Below, in pieces: positions 1 to 9,103 of a stretch of DNA of 64,000 nt. The position numbers were made by a program, and so were the translations under genes. The notes beneath the pieces were generated by a model. The model did no database searches and was not told where the DNA came from. It worked only from the letters and a program-made list of their open reading frames with translations. This DNA is from Paraglaciecola sp. T6c. Its GTDB lineage: Bacteria > Pseudomonadota > Gammaproteobacteria > Enterobacterales > Alteromonadaceae. The DNA lies in NCBI RefSeq assembly GCF_000014225.1, contig NC_008228.1:1054001-1118000 (forward strand). Direction: 5' to 3'. Every line of letters begins with the position of its first letter. Within the stretch, counting starts at the first letter, position 1.

Positions 1-98
1 GTAACGACAGAACACTGACCTTGTTCATCCATTACTTAGCAATTAAGCGCATTAGGTAGAAGGTTAGTTATTAGCAATTCCAGAGTAAGGAAAACATA

Positions 99-1652
99 AT
101 GAAGTTAACGTTTTTTATCGCGGGCATGGCAACTGCCTTGCTTTGTCACAGTAGCTTAGCTGCCAATGAACCAGAGCAAGAAACTGTGCAAACCAAACAA
201 CCAAACGTATTGGTTCTTATGTTTGACGACATGCGTTTTGATACATTCTCGTATCGTGGCGGTCCAGTTCCTACCCCTAACATTGATGCCCTAGCCAACG
301 ACGGCACCCGCTTTGATAATGCCATGACAACCACTGGCTTGTGTTCACCTTCACGTGCTGCGTTGTTTACAGGGCGTTGGGGACATAAAACCGGCCTAGA
401 TGATAACGTAGGTTTGTACCATTCTCATGTGGATGAACTAAGTGAAGAAGAAGGAGGCGTGATACGCCGTGCTGCAGACACCGGATACCACGTAGGATAT
501 GTGGGCAAGTGGCACCTTGGCCCCCAAGGCCCAGCGCTACGAGGTGCTGATTTTATGTGGGGCAAAGAACATTCTCAGGCCCGTCATTCTCGCCCCTACG
601 TGCCTTATGAAAAACAAGCCAAAATGGCGCAATACAATCGCGGCGAGCGGGACGAAAATGGCGAGAAGCACGAATATTACCAAACCTTGCCTGGTACATA
701 CGAAACAAGCCATACCGCTGAAAACGTGGATATGGGGCAAAAAATGCTACGTGAAGCGGCCAAAATGGATGAACCATTCTTTGGCGTCATCAGCTTCGAA
801 CAGCCGCATCCTCCTTATCGAGTACCAGAGCCATACGCCAGTATGTTCGATCCGAAAACAGTTAAATTACCCGCTAATCACGCTGTGAAACGTCAGTTTA
901 AGCCGATGGCTCAAGATGAAGATTGGTGGCCTTGGCATGATGTGGGCCATATGACGGATATGGATTGGCGCAAGTCACGCACCTTTTATTACGGTGCCAT
1001 TGCCATGATCGACCATGCGGTTGGGGATATCATCAAAACGGCCAAAGACGTGGGCATGTACGATGACTTAACGATTATCGTGCTAGGCGATCAGGGAAGC
1101 ATGTTGGGAGAGCATAATCTGTACGATAAAGGCCCTTATGCTTACGACGAATTGATGCGCATGCCTTTAATCATTCGCGCGCCAAATGTAGAGCCTAGAA
1201 TTGTTAACAAGCAAGTTTCAATGCTCGACATTGCGCCGACAATTAGCGAAATGATGTCACTGGAGCCTGACGGAGACGTGGACGGCAGAAGTTTAGTGAA
1301 TTTGATGGAGCAAGGCGACATTGCTGATAAAGGCAGAGTCGATCAAGCGTTATATGCTTATGAATGGTACAACGGCGGCTGGTTCGGCATTCGCGCTTTG
1401 CGTACCCCAGAGATGAAATTCGTTTGGAACCCAGGTGATAACCGTGACGAATTGTACGATCTGAAAAATGATCCCATCGAAGTCAACAACCTCATCAAAG
1501 ACAAAAAATACACTAAGCAGCTACGCCATATGGTGCAACTGATGGAAGACGAGCTCGTGCGTATCAAAGACCCATCAATAGAAAAGTTCCGCTATCAAGT
1601 CGCGGGCTATCGAAGCAAAGAGGGCACTAGCCAAGCCTATAACGTTGACTAA
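99..1652 (+). CDS. Secreted S1-family sulfatase (formylglycine, C-S-P-S-R type)
   Basis: Hydrolyses sulfate esters, probably on oligosaccharides of a sulfated galactan in the periplasm. A signal peptide covers about residues 1-21 (ends SLAA). The metal-binding Asp pair lies in MFDDM (residues 41-45). The formylglycine signature CSPSR is at residues 82-86 and is followed by AALFTG. A downstream GDQG segment and C-terminal subdomain complete a normal 517-residue length. A ribosome site AAGGA at 87-91 supports the start. It is the first of four sulfatases here and lies 75 bp before the next. The Cys must be matured by a formylglycine-generating enzyme, which is not in the window. The exact sulfate position (2-, 4- or 6-sulfate) cannot be read by eye. 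Confidence 0.93.
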   Translation: MKLTFFIAGMATALLCHSSLAANEPEQETVQTKQPNVLVLMFDDMRFDTFSYRGGPVPTPNIDALANDGTRFDNAMTTTGLCSPSRAALFTGRWGHKTGLDDNVGLYHSHVDELSEEEGGVIRRAADTGYHVGYVGKWHLGPQGPALRGADFMWGKEHSQARHSRPYVPYEKQAKMAQYNRGERDENGEKHEYYQTLPGTYETSHTAENVDMGQKMLREAAKMDEPFFGVISFEQPHPPYRVPEPYASMFDPKTVKLPANHAVKRQFKPMAQDEDWWPWHDVGHMTDMDWRKSRTFYYGAIAMIDHAVGDIIKTAKDVGMYDDLTIIVLGDQGSMLGEHNLYDKGPYAYDELMRMPLIIRAPNVEPRIVNKQVSMLDIAPTISEMMSLEPDGDVDGRSLVNLMEQGDIADKGRVDQALYAYEWYNGGWFGIRALRTPEMKFVWNPGDNRDELYDLKNDPIEVNNLIKDKKYTKQLRHMVQLMEDELVRIKDPSIEKFRYQVAGYRSKEGTSQAYNVD

Positions 1653-1666
1653 TTTTGATTGAATGA

Positions 1667-1695
1667 GCCCAGCCCATTTCAAGAGCAGGCTGGGC
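1667..1695 (+). terminator. Intergenic hairpin between two sulfatase genes
   Basis: A perfect 8-bp stem (GCCCAGCC at 1667-1674, GGCTGGGC at 1688-1695) starts 14 bp after the stop codon. No clear T tract follows, so it may be an mRNA-processing or attenuation hairpin inside an operon rather than a full terminator. Confidence 0.45.
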
Positions 1696-1727
1696 CGTAT
1701 AGATAAGTTTTGTGTAAGGACAACAGA

Positions 1728-3230
1728 ATGACCTTTAATAAAAAAGTGAGCACACTGCTTTGGGGTACTCTCATTGCTATATCAGTTGGCAATGCAAGCG
1801 CCGCTGATGCTGGGCAAAGTAAAGCAGATGAATCAAACGAAAAACCCAATATTCTTTTCGTGTTAGCAGATGATTTAGGCTACAACGATGTGGGGTTTAA
1901 CGGCTCTACCGATATCAAAACCCCGAATTTGGACGGACTGGCCAAAAACGGTATGACCTTTGATGCCGCATATGTTGCTCATCCTTTTTGTGGACCAAGC
2001 CGCGCCGCTATTATGACCGGACGTTACCCGCATAAAATAGGTGCCCAATTTAATTTGCCCGAAGACAATTCCAATGTTGGGGTGTCAGCTGATGAACTTT
2101 TCATTGCACAAACTATGAAAAGTGCCGGCTATTTCACTGGCGCCATGGGGAAATGGCATTTAGGTGAAGCCTCTGAATATCACCCTAACAAACACGGGTT
2201 TGATGAATTTTATGGCTTTTTAGGCGGCGGGCATAACTACTTTCCTGAGCAATTTGAAGCGGCTTACAATAAACGTGTTGCCCAAGGCATGACCAATATA
2301 AACATGTACCTCACGCCCCTTGAGCACAACGGCAAAGAAGTGAGAGAAACCGAGTACATTACTGACGGTTTAAGCCGCGAAGCAGTCAACTTCGTGGATA
2401 AAGCAGCAGCTAAGAAAAAGCCGTTCTTTTTGTACCTTGCCTATAACGCCCCTCATGTGCCACTGCAAGCCAAAGAAGAAGACATGGCTATGTTCAGCCA
2501 AATCAAAGACAAAAAGCGCCGCACCTATGCAGGTATGGTGTATGCGGTAGACAGAGGCGTGGGCCGAATTGTCGAGCAGCTTAAAAAGAACGGGCAATTC
2601 GACAATACGGTTATCGTTTTTACGAGTGATAACGGGGGCAAGTTAGGTCAAGGCGCTAACAATTACCCGCTCAAAGAAGGTAAGGGCAGTGTACAAGAAG
2701 GTGGCTTTAGAACACCTATGTTGGTGCACTGGCCAAAACATATGAAAGCGGGCAGCCGTTTTTCTCACCCTGTTCTGGCGTTAGACTTATACCCAACCTT
2801 TGCAGGGCTAGGCGGTGCAGTATTACCAGAGGATAAAAAGCTCGATGGCAAAGACATCTGGGCTGATATTCAAGCGAATACCGCGCCTCACAAAGATGAG
2901 TTTATTTACGTCCTTCGTCATCGCAATGGATACAGCGACGCCGCAGCCAGACGCAACCAATTCAAAGCGGTCAAAAATCATAACGATGATTGGAAGTTGT
3001 ACAACATTGCCCAAGACATCTCAGAAGATAATGACATTAGCGCCCAGCACCCTGACATCTTGCGTGACATGGTGTCGTCCATGGAATCTTGGTCATGGAA
3101 CAACCAACAACCTAAGTGGTTTCATCAGTCCGCTGAAGGTGCCCAGTGGCGTTTAAAAGCCATGCCACGTTTCGACCAAACGTTTCAGGTTGGAGACAAC
3201 ACACGCAGCAATAGCAAAAAAGGGCATTAA
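1728..3230 (+). CDS. Secreted S1-family sulfatase (C-G-P-S-R type)
   Basis: Second sulfatase of the locus, predicted periplasmic. The chosen ATG gives a clean signal peptide ending NASAA and has AAGGA at 1714-1718. An upstream in-frame start at 1710 would add six residues without a better ribosome site. The metal-binding motif LADD is near residues 46-49 and CGPSR is at 88-92, followed by AAIMTGRYPHKIG. A later TSDNGG motif is typical of arylsulfatase A-like enzymes. Its 500-residue length is normal for the family. It resembles the fourth sulfatase (11590-13005) more than the first or third. A 4- or 6-sulfate galactan substrate is inferred only from context. Confidence 0.93.
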   Translation: MTFNKKVSTLLWGTLIAISVGNASAADAGQSKADESNEKPNILFVLADDLGYNDVGFNGSTDIKTPNLDGLAKNGMTFDAAYVAHPFCGPSRAAIMTGRYPHKIGAQFNLPEDNSNVGVSADELFIAQTMKSAGYFTGAMGKWHLGEASEYHPNKHGFDEFYGFLGGGHNYFPEQFEAAYNKRVAQGMTNINMYLTPLEHNGKEVRETEYITDGLSREAVNFVDKAAAKKKPFFLYLAYNAPHVPLQAKEEDMAMFSQIKDKKRRTYAGMVYAVDRGVGRIVEQLKKNGQFDNTVIVFTSDNGGKLGQGANNYPLKEGKGSVQEGGFRTPMLVHWPKHMKAGSRFSHPVLALDLYPTFAGLGGAVLPEDKKLDGKDIWADIQANTAPHKDEFIYVLRHRNGYSDAAARRNQFKAVKNHNDDWKLYNIAQDISEDNDISAQHPDILRDMVSSMESWSWNNQQPKWFHQSAEGAQWRLKAMPRFDQTFQVGDNTRSNSKKGH

Positions 3231-3241
3231 TCCTTAATCAA

Positions 3242-3278
3242 TTAGGCAGTGCTTGAATGCAGCTCAAGCACCGCCTAA
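3242..3278 (+). terminator. Rho-independent-type hairpin after the second sulfatase
   Basis: A 15-bp stem with one mismatch (TTAGGCAGTGCTTGA at 3242-3256, TCAAGCACCGCCTAA at 3264-3278) has a 7-nt loop and is followed by a pyrimidine-rich ATCTCCCTTT. It probably separates the two-sulfatase unit from the lipoprotein gene at 3378. Confidence 0.65.
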
Positions 3279-3377
3279 ATCTCCCTTTACCCTTTTGGTC
3301 ATACTGCGGCGATCCTCCGCAGCGCGGCATTCTCAAAGACAAGCTTCTTGCAGGATAAATACGAGGTCTAACATCAA

Positions 3378-5318
3378 ATGAAAACTAATTTTTCAGGCTA
3401 CGCTATTGCCACTTTAAGCGTTTTGGTTAGCGCAATAGTAGGTTGTCAAACTGCCACACAGACACCTTCAGAATTAACGCCGAACAAATCAAATTCAAAC
3501 ATTGCCGTAACAAGCGCAAAGCACGCCGGTCAACAGTCGCACTTTGTGAGCGCTGATAATGCTATTTCCCTTGAGGATATGAATAGGCGCAAATGGGATA
3601 ACCCGGTTATCGCTGATTTAGACCAAGATGGCTATGACGATTTACTGCTGACCGACCATGGTTACAGCATCAAGTTGTATTGGAACAATAAAGGCGTTTT
3701 CGGCAAAGGATATGATCTTATCGTGGGCGATATGCATGGAATTGGCGTAGGGGACTTCGATAAAGATGGTGTCATGGATGTGCTTATTTCCCGAGGTGGC
3801 GGCTCAGGGGCTAATGCTCGAAACGCTAAGTTATTTCATATAAGCCGAGATCGTACCATCACAGAAGGTGAGCAGTTTTCACCACCATTACGCAACATGC
3901 GTGGCCGCACCAGCAAGTTTTTTGATGCAGACAATGATGGCGATCTTGATTTGGCGCTACTAGGGTTTCCCTCTATGTATGCTGGCCCAAAAGGTGAAAA
4001 CTACCTATATCGCAATGATGGCGACGGTAAAATGATTCAAGTGGGAAATTTACCTCGCACCCACCGGGACGGGCAAAAAATGCTGATCACCGACTTTAAT
4101 CAAGATCAGCTTAATGACATTTTGCTATACGGCAATGGTGCGATTAAGGCACTGCAAGGAAACGGCAAATTTGGTTTTAAAGATGTGACGCAGAGTGTTC
4201 TTGGCAGAGACATTACTGATGTAACCGGCATAGCGCAGATTGATTTTGACAATGACGGAGACTTTGACTTGTACCTCACCCGAGGTAGAGGCCTGAACTC
4301 AGGGGATACCTTTTACGACCCACAAACATCGACACTGGCGTTTTATACTAAACGGGGGAAATTTCAATTAGATGATTTACTTATTGGCGAAGTACTTGAA
4401 ATAGAAAATCTGCAAACATCTTATCCAGATCAAGACGTTTTTATCGGTGAAAGTGGTTACCCTTATCAATTCCCCGGGGAATTTCATGGGGGGCAGAACA
4501 TTCGTCTTGTGAGCAGCTTGGCGCTGGGCTGGCCAGACAAACCGACCAAGAAAGGCATTTATATTGGGTACATAGGCAATGATACATGGCGCATTGCTGG
4601 CACAACCAACCCGCCAACTACCGGCGTTATCAAAAACGTTAAACATTACACATCTAAGGAACTTGCTAATGGTCCTAACGATATACTCCTTGAAAACCAA
4701 AGCGGCCATTTTGTTGATATAACCGATAAAGCAAATCTGCTAGATAACGTCAACAATACCGGGGTGGCCGTTGGTGATTTCGACAACAACGGTTTTGCGG
4801 ATTTATTCGTGGTAACACGAGGCAATATGGCAACGGCTAATCAACAAAAAGTGCTTCTGAATCAAGGTGACGGTACGTTCAAAGCGGACTCCAATCATGG
4901 TGTTACTTCACCAGAACTAGGTGCAACAGGCTCTGGCGCCGATGTAATTGATTTTGATTTGGACGGCAAACTTGACTTGGTCTATGCCAACGAGCGCGGG
5001 AAATGGCATATGTTCAAAGACAAGGGCGCTAGCAATGACAGAGCTACACATTATCTAAAAATAAGCCTAGGTGATTCACCGCAAGGCGGTGCTTCGTCAC
5101 GTGATGCTTTAGTGACTATGAATGCTTGCGGCATTACTCAAACCCAACGTTTTGCCGACAGCGCAGCGCCATACACCCAGTCACTGCCTTCTACATTGCA
5201 CTTTGGTCTAGGCCAATGCACCAGCGTTGATAAGGTGACTGTGCGTTGGAGTAATGGCGAAGTATTCACTCAGCAGCATGTAACAAGTGACACAGTTCAC
5301 ACCATTGGTAAGCGCTAA
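3378..5318 (+). CDS. FG-GAP/VCBS-repeat lipoprotein, CRTAC1/UnbV type
   Basis: A lipoprotein signal peptide ends at a lipobox before Cys23 (SAIVGC). The mature part carries at least seven calcium-loop repeats of the FG-GAP type, such as DLDQDGYDD, DADNDGDLD, DFDNDGDFD and DFDLDGKLD, which predict a beta-propeller. The C-terminus has the VRWSNG element of the ASPIC/UnbV domain. It is therefore probably an outer-membrane-anchored, calcium-stabilised propeller that binds glycan or scaffolds the sulfatases; that role is inferred. It is clearly paralogous to the lipoprotein at 28683-30677 at the other end of the locus, and both share GDMHG, a LGWP segment and WRI blocks. No catalytic motif was recognised. 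Confidence 0.85.
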   Translation: MKTNFSGYAIATLSVLVSAIVGCQTATQTPSELTPNKSNSNIAVTSAKHAGQQSHFVSADNAISLEDMNRRKWDNPVIADLDQDGYDDLLLTDHGYSIKLYWNNKGVFGKGYDLIVGDMHGIGVGDFDKDGVMDVLISRGGGSGANARNAKLFHISRDRTITEGEQFSPPLRNMRGRTSKFFDADNDGDLDLALLGFPSMYAGPKGENYLYRNDGDGKMIQVGNLPRTHRDGQKMLITDFNQDQLNDILLYGNGAIKALQGNGKFGFKDVTQSVLGRDITDVTGIAQIDFDNDGDFDLYLTRGRGLNSGDTFYDPQTSTLAFYTKRGKFQLDDLLIGEVLEIENLQTSYPDQDVFIGESGYPYQFPGEFHGGQNIRLVSSLALGWPDKPTKKGIYIGYIGNDTWRIAGTTNPPTTGVIKNVKHYTSKELANGPNDILLENQSGHFVDITDKANLLDNVNNTGVAVGDFDNNGFADLFVVTRGNMATANQQKVLLNQGDGTFKADSNHGVTSPELGATGSGADVIDFDLDGKLDLVYANERGKWHMFKDKGASNDRATHYLKISLGDSPQGGASSRDALVTMNACGITQTQRFADSAAPYTQSLPSTLHFGLGQCTSVDKVTVRWSNGEVFTQQHVTSDTVHTIGKR

Positions 5319-5483
5319 ACGCTAGAGCCGTGCGTTTATCGCCAGTATTACTAGCGATTGTGGCCTTATAGGTTAAGTGGTTTACCACTGACGAGCATGT
5401 GTTTTGGTCAATGTTAATTCCAGCTTGAAACTCAAAATGCTGCAGGCACAGAACCATGCTTGTAACGTAAAAAGGTACCTGAT

Positions 5484-7181
5484 ATGCGTAAATATTTAAT
5501 AATGTTACTGATCTTGGCTGGTTGTTCACCTGTGCTTGCTGATGTACCAAAGAACACTGCCGTAGCTGCTAGCAAAGCTGCACCAACTAAAAAGCCAAAT
5601 GTATTATTTATCTCGATTGATGACTTGCGCCCTGAGCTGGGCAGTTACGGTTCTGATATTGCCATAACACCCAATTTAGATGCTTTGGCGAAGCGCGGCG
5701 TACAGTTTAATCAAGCTCATGCACAGCAAGCGATATGTGGGCCATCTCGCGCCAGCATATTAACAGGCATTCGACCTGATTCACTTGATGTACATCATAA
5801 TTATCAATTGTTCAGACATAAACTTGAGGACGTGGTTACCCTGCCTCAGCATTTTGCTAACAATGGTTATGAAGCATTTTACGTGGGTAAAATCTTCCAT
5901 CACACCGACAAAGACGAAGCACTGTCTTGGAATGTTGAGCCCGCTTATCACAAGCTACCTCCTGGGTTAGCAAAACCCAAACGTTATGCATTAAAAGCCA
6001 ACCAAAAAATTCAGCAAGATAACCGTAAGGCTATGTTCGCCAAGTACGGTGAACAAGCTAAATTTGGCTTAGGTAGTGGGCCAGCATATGAATCTGCAGA
6101 CGTGCCAGATACGGCCTACCACGACGGTTATAACACCGAGCTTGCCATTGCTACGATGAAAGAGCAGTTGAATAATCGTGATAAGCCTTTGTTTATCGGA
6201 TTTGGGATGATGAAGCCGCACTTGCCATGGATCGCGCCGCAAAAATATTGGGACCTTTATAACCCAGATGACATTACTCTAGCTGAGAACGACACAGCGC
6301 CTATTGATGGCGCAGCAATGGGTTTACACGCATCTTTTGAACTTCGCACTTTTTCCAATATTCCCAAAAAAGGGCCTATAGCACCGACTCTAGCGCGCAC
6401 ACTCAAGCATGCTTATTTAGCCAACATCAGTTATGTGGACGCGCAGATTGGGAAAATGCTTGCAGCCCTTGAAGAGCAAGGGATCTTAGATAATACCATC
6501 GTGATCGTGTGGAGTGACCATGGCTGGCACTTAGGCGAAATGGGTATCTGGGGCAAAGCCACGAACTACGATATAGCCACCCGAGTTCCGCTTATTATTG
6601 CCACGCCAGATATGAAAAAAGACATTCAAGGGCAAAAAACAGATGCTCTGGTCGAACTGGTCGATATTTATCCGACGTTGTCAGCACTTGCAGGCTTGAA
6701 TAACTTACCCCAATGGGAAGGGCAAAGCATGGTGCCGCTTTTGACCAATCCTGCTCACTCTTGGAAACCGGCTGTGTTTAGTCAATTTCCTACGCCAGCA
6801 TTGAGAGAATGGGGGGCTTATCCGCTGCGTTCTGGTATGCGGGAAACTTACTTCGGGCCGCTTATTAAACGAGTTGAACAGCGCATCAAAGACCAACAAA
6901 AAGACAAATGGGATCGAGAACTATTTGAACAACACTTGATGGGCAATGCTATACGTACCGAGCGATATCGGCTGGTGGCTTGGCAAGATACCCGTTTAGC
7001 TAAGAATAGCCGTCCTTTGTACTTAGAGTTGTATGATCATCAACATGATCCTAACGAAAGCATCAATGTTGCCAAACAACACCCAAAACAAGTGGCCAAA
7101 CTACTCAAACAACTCTATGCGGGTTGGCAAATCAGTAAAGCGTCATTAAGAGAACCCTCAATCGCAGGACAAACACGATGA
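5484..7181 (+). CDS. Lipoprotein S1 sulfatase, iduronate-2-sulfatase-like
   Basis: The N-terminus MRKYLIMLLILAGC is a lipoprotein signal with lipid-attachment Cys14, so the enzyme is membrane anchored. ISIDDLRPELG supplies metal-binding Asp residues, CGPSR begins at Cys85, and the following TGIRPDSLDV is typical of the iduronate-2-sulfatase-like S1 subgroup. WSDHGWHLGE is the second metal site. Length 565 is normal. The stop overlaps the next start by 4 bp (ATGA), so it is translationally coupled to the FAD oxidoreductase. The subgroup includes exo-acting sulfatases; activity on a galactose 2-sulfate or similar group is only a guess. Confidence 0.92.
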   Translation: MRKYLIMLLILAGCSPVLADVPKNTAVAASKAAPTKKPNVLFISIDDLRPELGSYGSDIAITPNLDALAKRGVQFNQAHAQQAICGPSRASILTGIRPDSLDVHHNYQLFRHKLEDVVTLPQHFANNGYEAFYVGKIFHHTDKDEALSWNVEPAYHKLPPGLAKPKRYALKANQKIQQDNRKAMFAKYGEQAKFGLGSGPAYESADVPDTAYHDGYNTELAIATMKEQLNNRDKPLFIGFGMMKPHLPWIAPQKYWDLYNPDDITLAENDTAPIDGAAMGLHASFELRTFSNIPKKGPIAPTLARTLKHAYLANISYVDAQIGKMLAALEEQGILDNTIVIVWSDHGWHLGEMGIWGKATNYDIATRVPLIIATPDMKKDIQGQKTDALVELVDIYPTLSALAGLNNLPQWEGQSMVPLLTNPAHSWKPAVFSQFPTPALREWGAYPLRSGMRETYFGPLIKRVEQRIKDQQKDKWDRELFEQHLMGNAIRTERYRLVAWQDTRLAKNSRPLYLELYDHQHDPNESINVAKQHPKQVAKLLKQLYAGWQISKASLREPSIAGQTR

Positions 7182-9103
7182 AAAGACGAGCATTTTTTAA
7201 AATGGGCTCGGCCAGCTTAGTGGCCGCTGGATTAGCACCTTTGAGCAGTCAGGCAAAGCCCTTGCCTTTTGGAATAAGCGACCGCCACGCAGACGATTGG
7301 TATCAGTTAGGAACCGGTAAGAAGCATCAGCAGCCGCAGCGCCGATCGGAGCTGAACGTCGACGTTGCGGTTATTGGTGGTGGGGCGGCAGGTATTTGCG
7401 CCGCAGTTGCCGCAGCTCGAAAGGGAGCAAAAACGGTTTTAGTCCAAGACCGCCCCGTCTTAGGAGGCAATGCATCCAGTGAAATGCGTGTGCACCTTAA
7501 CGGCGTCAATCGCCTTAAAACTGGATTGGCCGAGCGAGAAACGGGGATTATCGAAGAAATGTTACTGCACAACCGTTTTGAAAATGCACAGGAATCGTTT
7601 CCCGTTTGGGACCACGTGCTCTACGACTTTGTCGTACGAGAGCCGAATATCGAGTTGATGCTAAATACGCAGGCCATCGAAGCAATAATGGATGGTGACA
7701 AAGTCGCTGCGGCACGCTGCTGGCAGTTAACCACAGAAAAAGAAATTATCATTCAGGCGCCGCTTTTTATCGATTGCTCGGGGGATGGGCTACTCGCAGC
7801 AAGCGCGGGTGCTGAATATCGCACCGGTAGAGAAGGGAAGGCCGAATTTAATGAAACCTTTGCACCTGATGAGCCTGACGGTTGGCAAATGGGCGCGACC
7901 TTATTGATGTCAGCCAAAGATATGGGCCGACCTATGCCTTACAAACCCCCGTCTTACGCACTGAAATACGATGCGGAAAATGCCCATGAAAGACGCAAGT
8001 TTAATGCCTATCACGAAGGTATATGGTGGGTAGAAGTCGGAAGTGACGAGGATATTATTGGCGATCAGGAAATCAACCGCCACAAACTCATGGGGTATTT
8101 GCATGGTGTCTGGGATTACATAAAAAATTCAGGAAAGTTTCCAGAATCTGAGAACCTCGCCTTAGACTGGGTAGGCTCCTTACCATCAAGACGCGAGTCA
8201 CGACGTTTTATCGGCGATTACATTCATTCTGAGCGAGACTTAACGGGCTATAAACACTTTGCTGACGCCGTGGCATTTGGGGGCTGGGGGATCGATGAGC
8301 ACAACCCTGGAGGAATTGAAAACACAGCATTAGCACCGACTACCTTTCATGCCCACTTTGATGAGGTGTATCAAATACCGTTTCGCAGTTTGTATTCAAA
8401 GAATATCCCTAACCTGCTATTTGCAGGTCGAAATGTCAGTCAAACTCACATTGCGTTGGCATCATCACGCATCATGGCTACCTGCGCGCTAATGGGCCAA
8501 GCCGTGGGGACCGCTGCTTACCTGTGTCTACAAAAGGGAATAACGCCGAGACAGCTAGCTCAACAGCATATCAACACATTGCAAGAAGCCTTATTGCGCG
8601 ATGATATGTTCATTCCTAAACGTCCAGCGAGCGATCCGCTGGATTTAGCCAGAAGAGCTAACGCTATATTTGCCTCGTCAACACGCACCGGTGACGCAAA
8701 ACTACTGGTCGACGGGATGTCTCGAGATATAGATAGCACAGTACATCATTGGCAATCAGAGTCGCTGCCTGCCTTTGTGCAGTTTGAGTGGGAAGAGCCG
8801 GTGAGTATTTCCTCAGTAGAAATTAAATGCGATACCAATGTGAAGCGCAATATCATGATGCGCAAAGATTCAAAGAACGACGAACTGTTCTTCAATGGTG
8901 TGCCACCAGAAATGATGAAATCACTTGCAATTGAAGCGCGTATTAAAGGCCAATGGCAAACATTGTCTAGTGTAAATGATAATCGCAGCCGATTGATCCG
9001 CAGTCAATTTTCACAGCGTGATGTAACTGCTTTGCGTATCAGTTTGAGTGAAACTTACGGTAAATCGACCGCTAAGTTATTTGAGGTGAGAGCGTACTCC
9101 TAA
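7178..9103 (+). CDS. Tat-exported FAD-dependent oxidoreductase with C-terminal discoidin-like domain
   Basis: The N-terminus begins MKRRAFFKMG, a twin-arginine signal of about 26 residues, so the folded flavoprotein is predicted to work in the periplasm. Residues about 60-95 form a Rossmann FAD site (VAVIGGGAAGICAA), followed by GGNASSEMR, which is typical of the FAD_oxidored family. A second nucleotide contact, FAGRNVSQTH, lies before residue 430. The last 140 residues look like a beta-sandwich of the F5/8 type C kind, possibly sugar binding. The gene overlaps the sulfatase upstream (4 bp) and the FMN-motif lipoprotein downstream (1 bp). The sugar substrate is unknown; it may oxidise or reduce a carbohydrate and pass electrons to the lipoprotein. 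Confidence 0.85.
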   Translation: MKRRAFFKMGSASLVAAGLAPLSSQAKPLPFGISDRHADDWYQLGTGKKHQQPQRRSELNVDVAVIGGGAAGICAAVAAARKGAKTVLVQDRPVLGGNASSEMRVHLNGVNRLKTGLAERETGIIEEMLLHNRFENAQESFPVWDHVLYDFVVREPNIELMLNTQAIEAIMDGDKVAAARCWQLTTEKEIIIQAPLFIDCSGDGLLAASAGAEYRTGREGKAEFNETFAPDEPDGWQMGATLLMSAKDMGRPMPYKPPSYALKYDAENAHERRKFNAYHEGIWWVEVGSDEDIIGDQEINRHKLMGYLHGVWDYIKNSGKFPESENLALDWVGSLPSRRESRRFIGDYIHSERDLTGYKHFADAVAFGGWGIDEHNPGGIENTALAPTTFHAHFDEVYQIPFRSLYSKNIPNLLFAGRNVSQTHIALASSRIMATCALMGQAVGTAAYLCLQKGITPRQLAQQHINTLQEALLRDDMFIPKRPASDPLDLARRANAIFASSTRTGDAKLLVDGMSRDIDSTVHHWQSESLPAFVQFEWEEPVSISSVEIKCDTNVKRNIMMRKDSKNDELFFNGVPPEMMKSLAIEARIKGQWQTLSSVNDNRSRLIRSQFSQRDVTALRISLSETYGKSTAKLFEVRAYS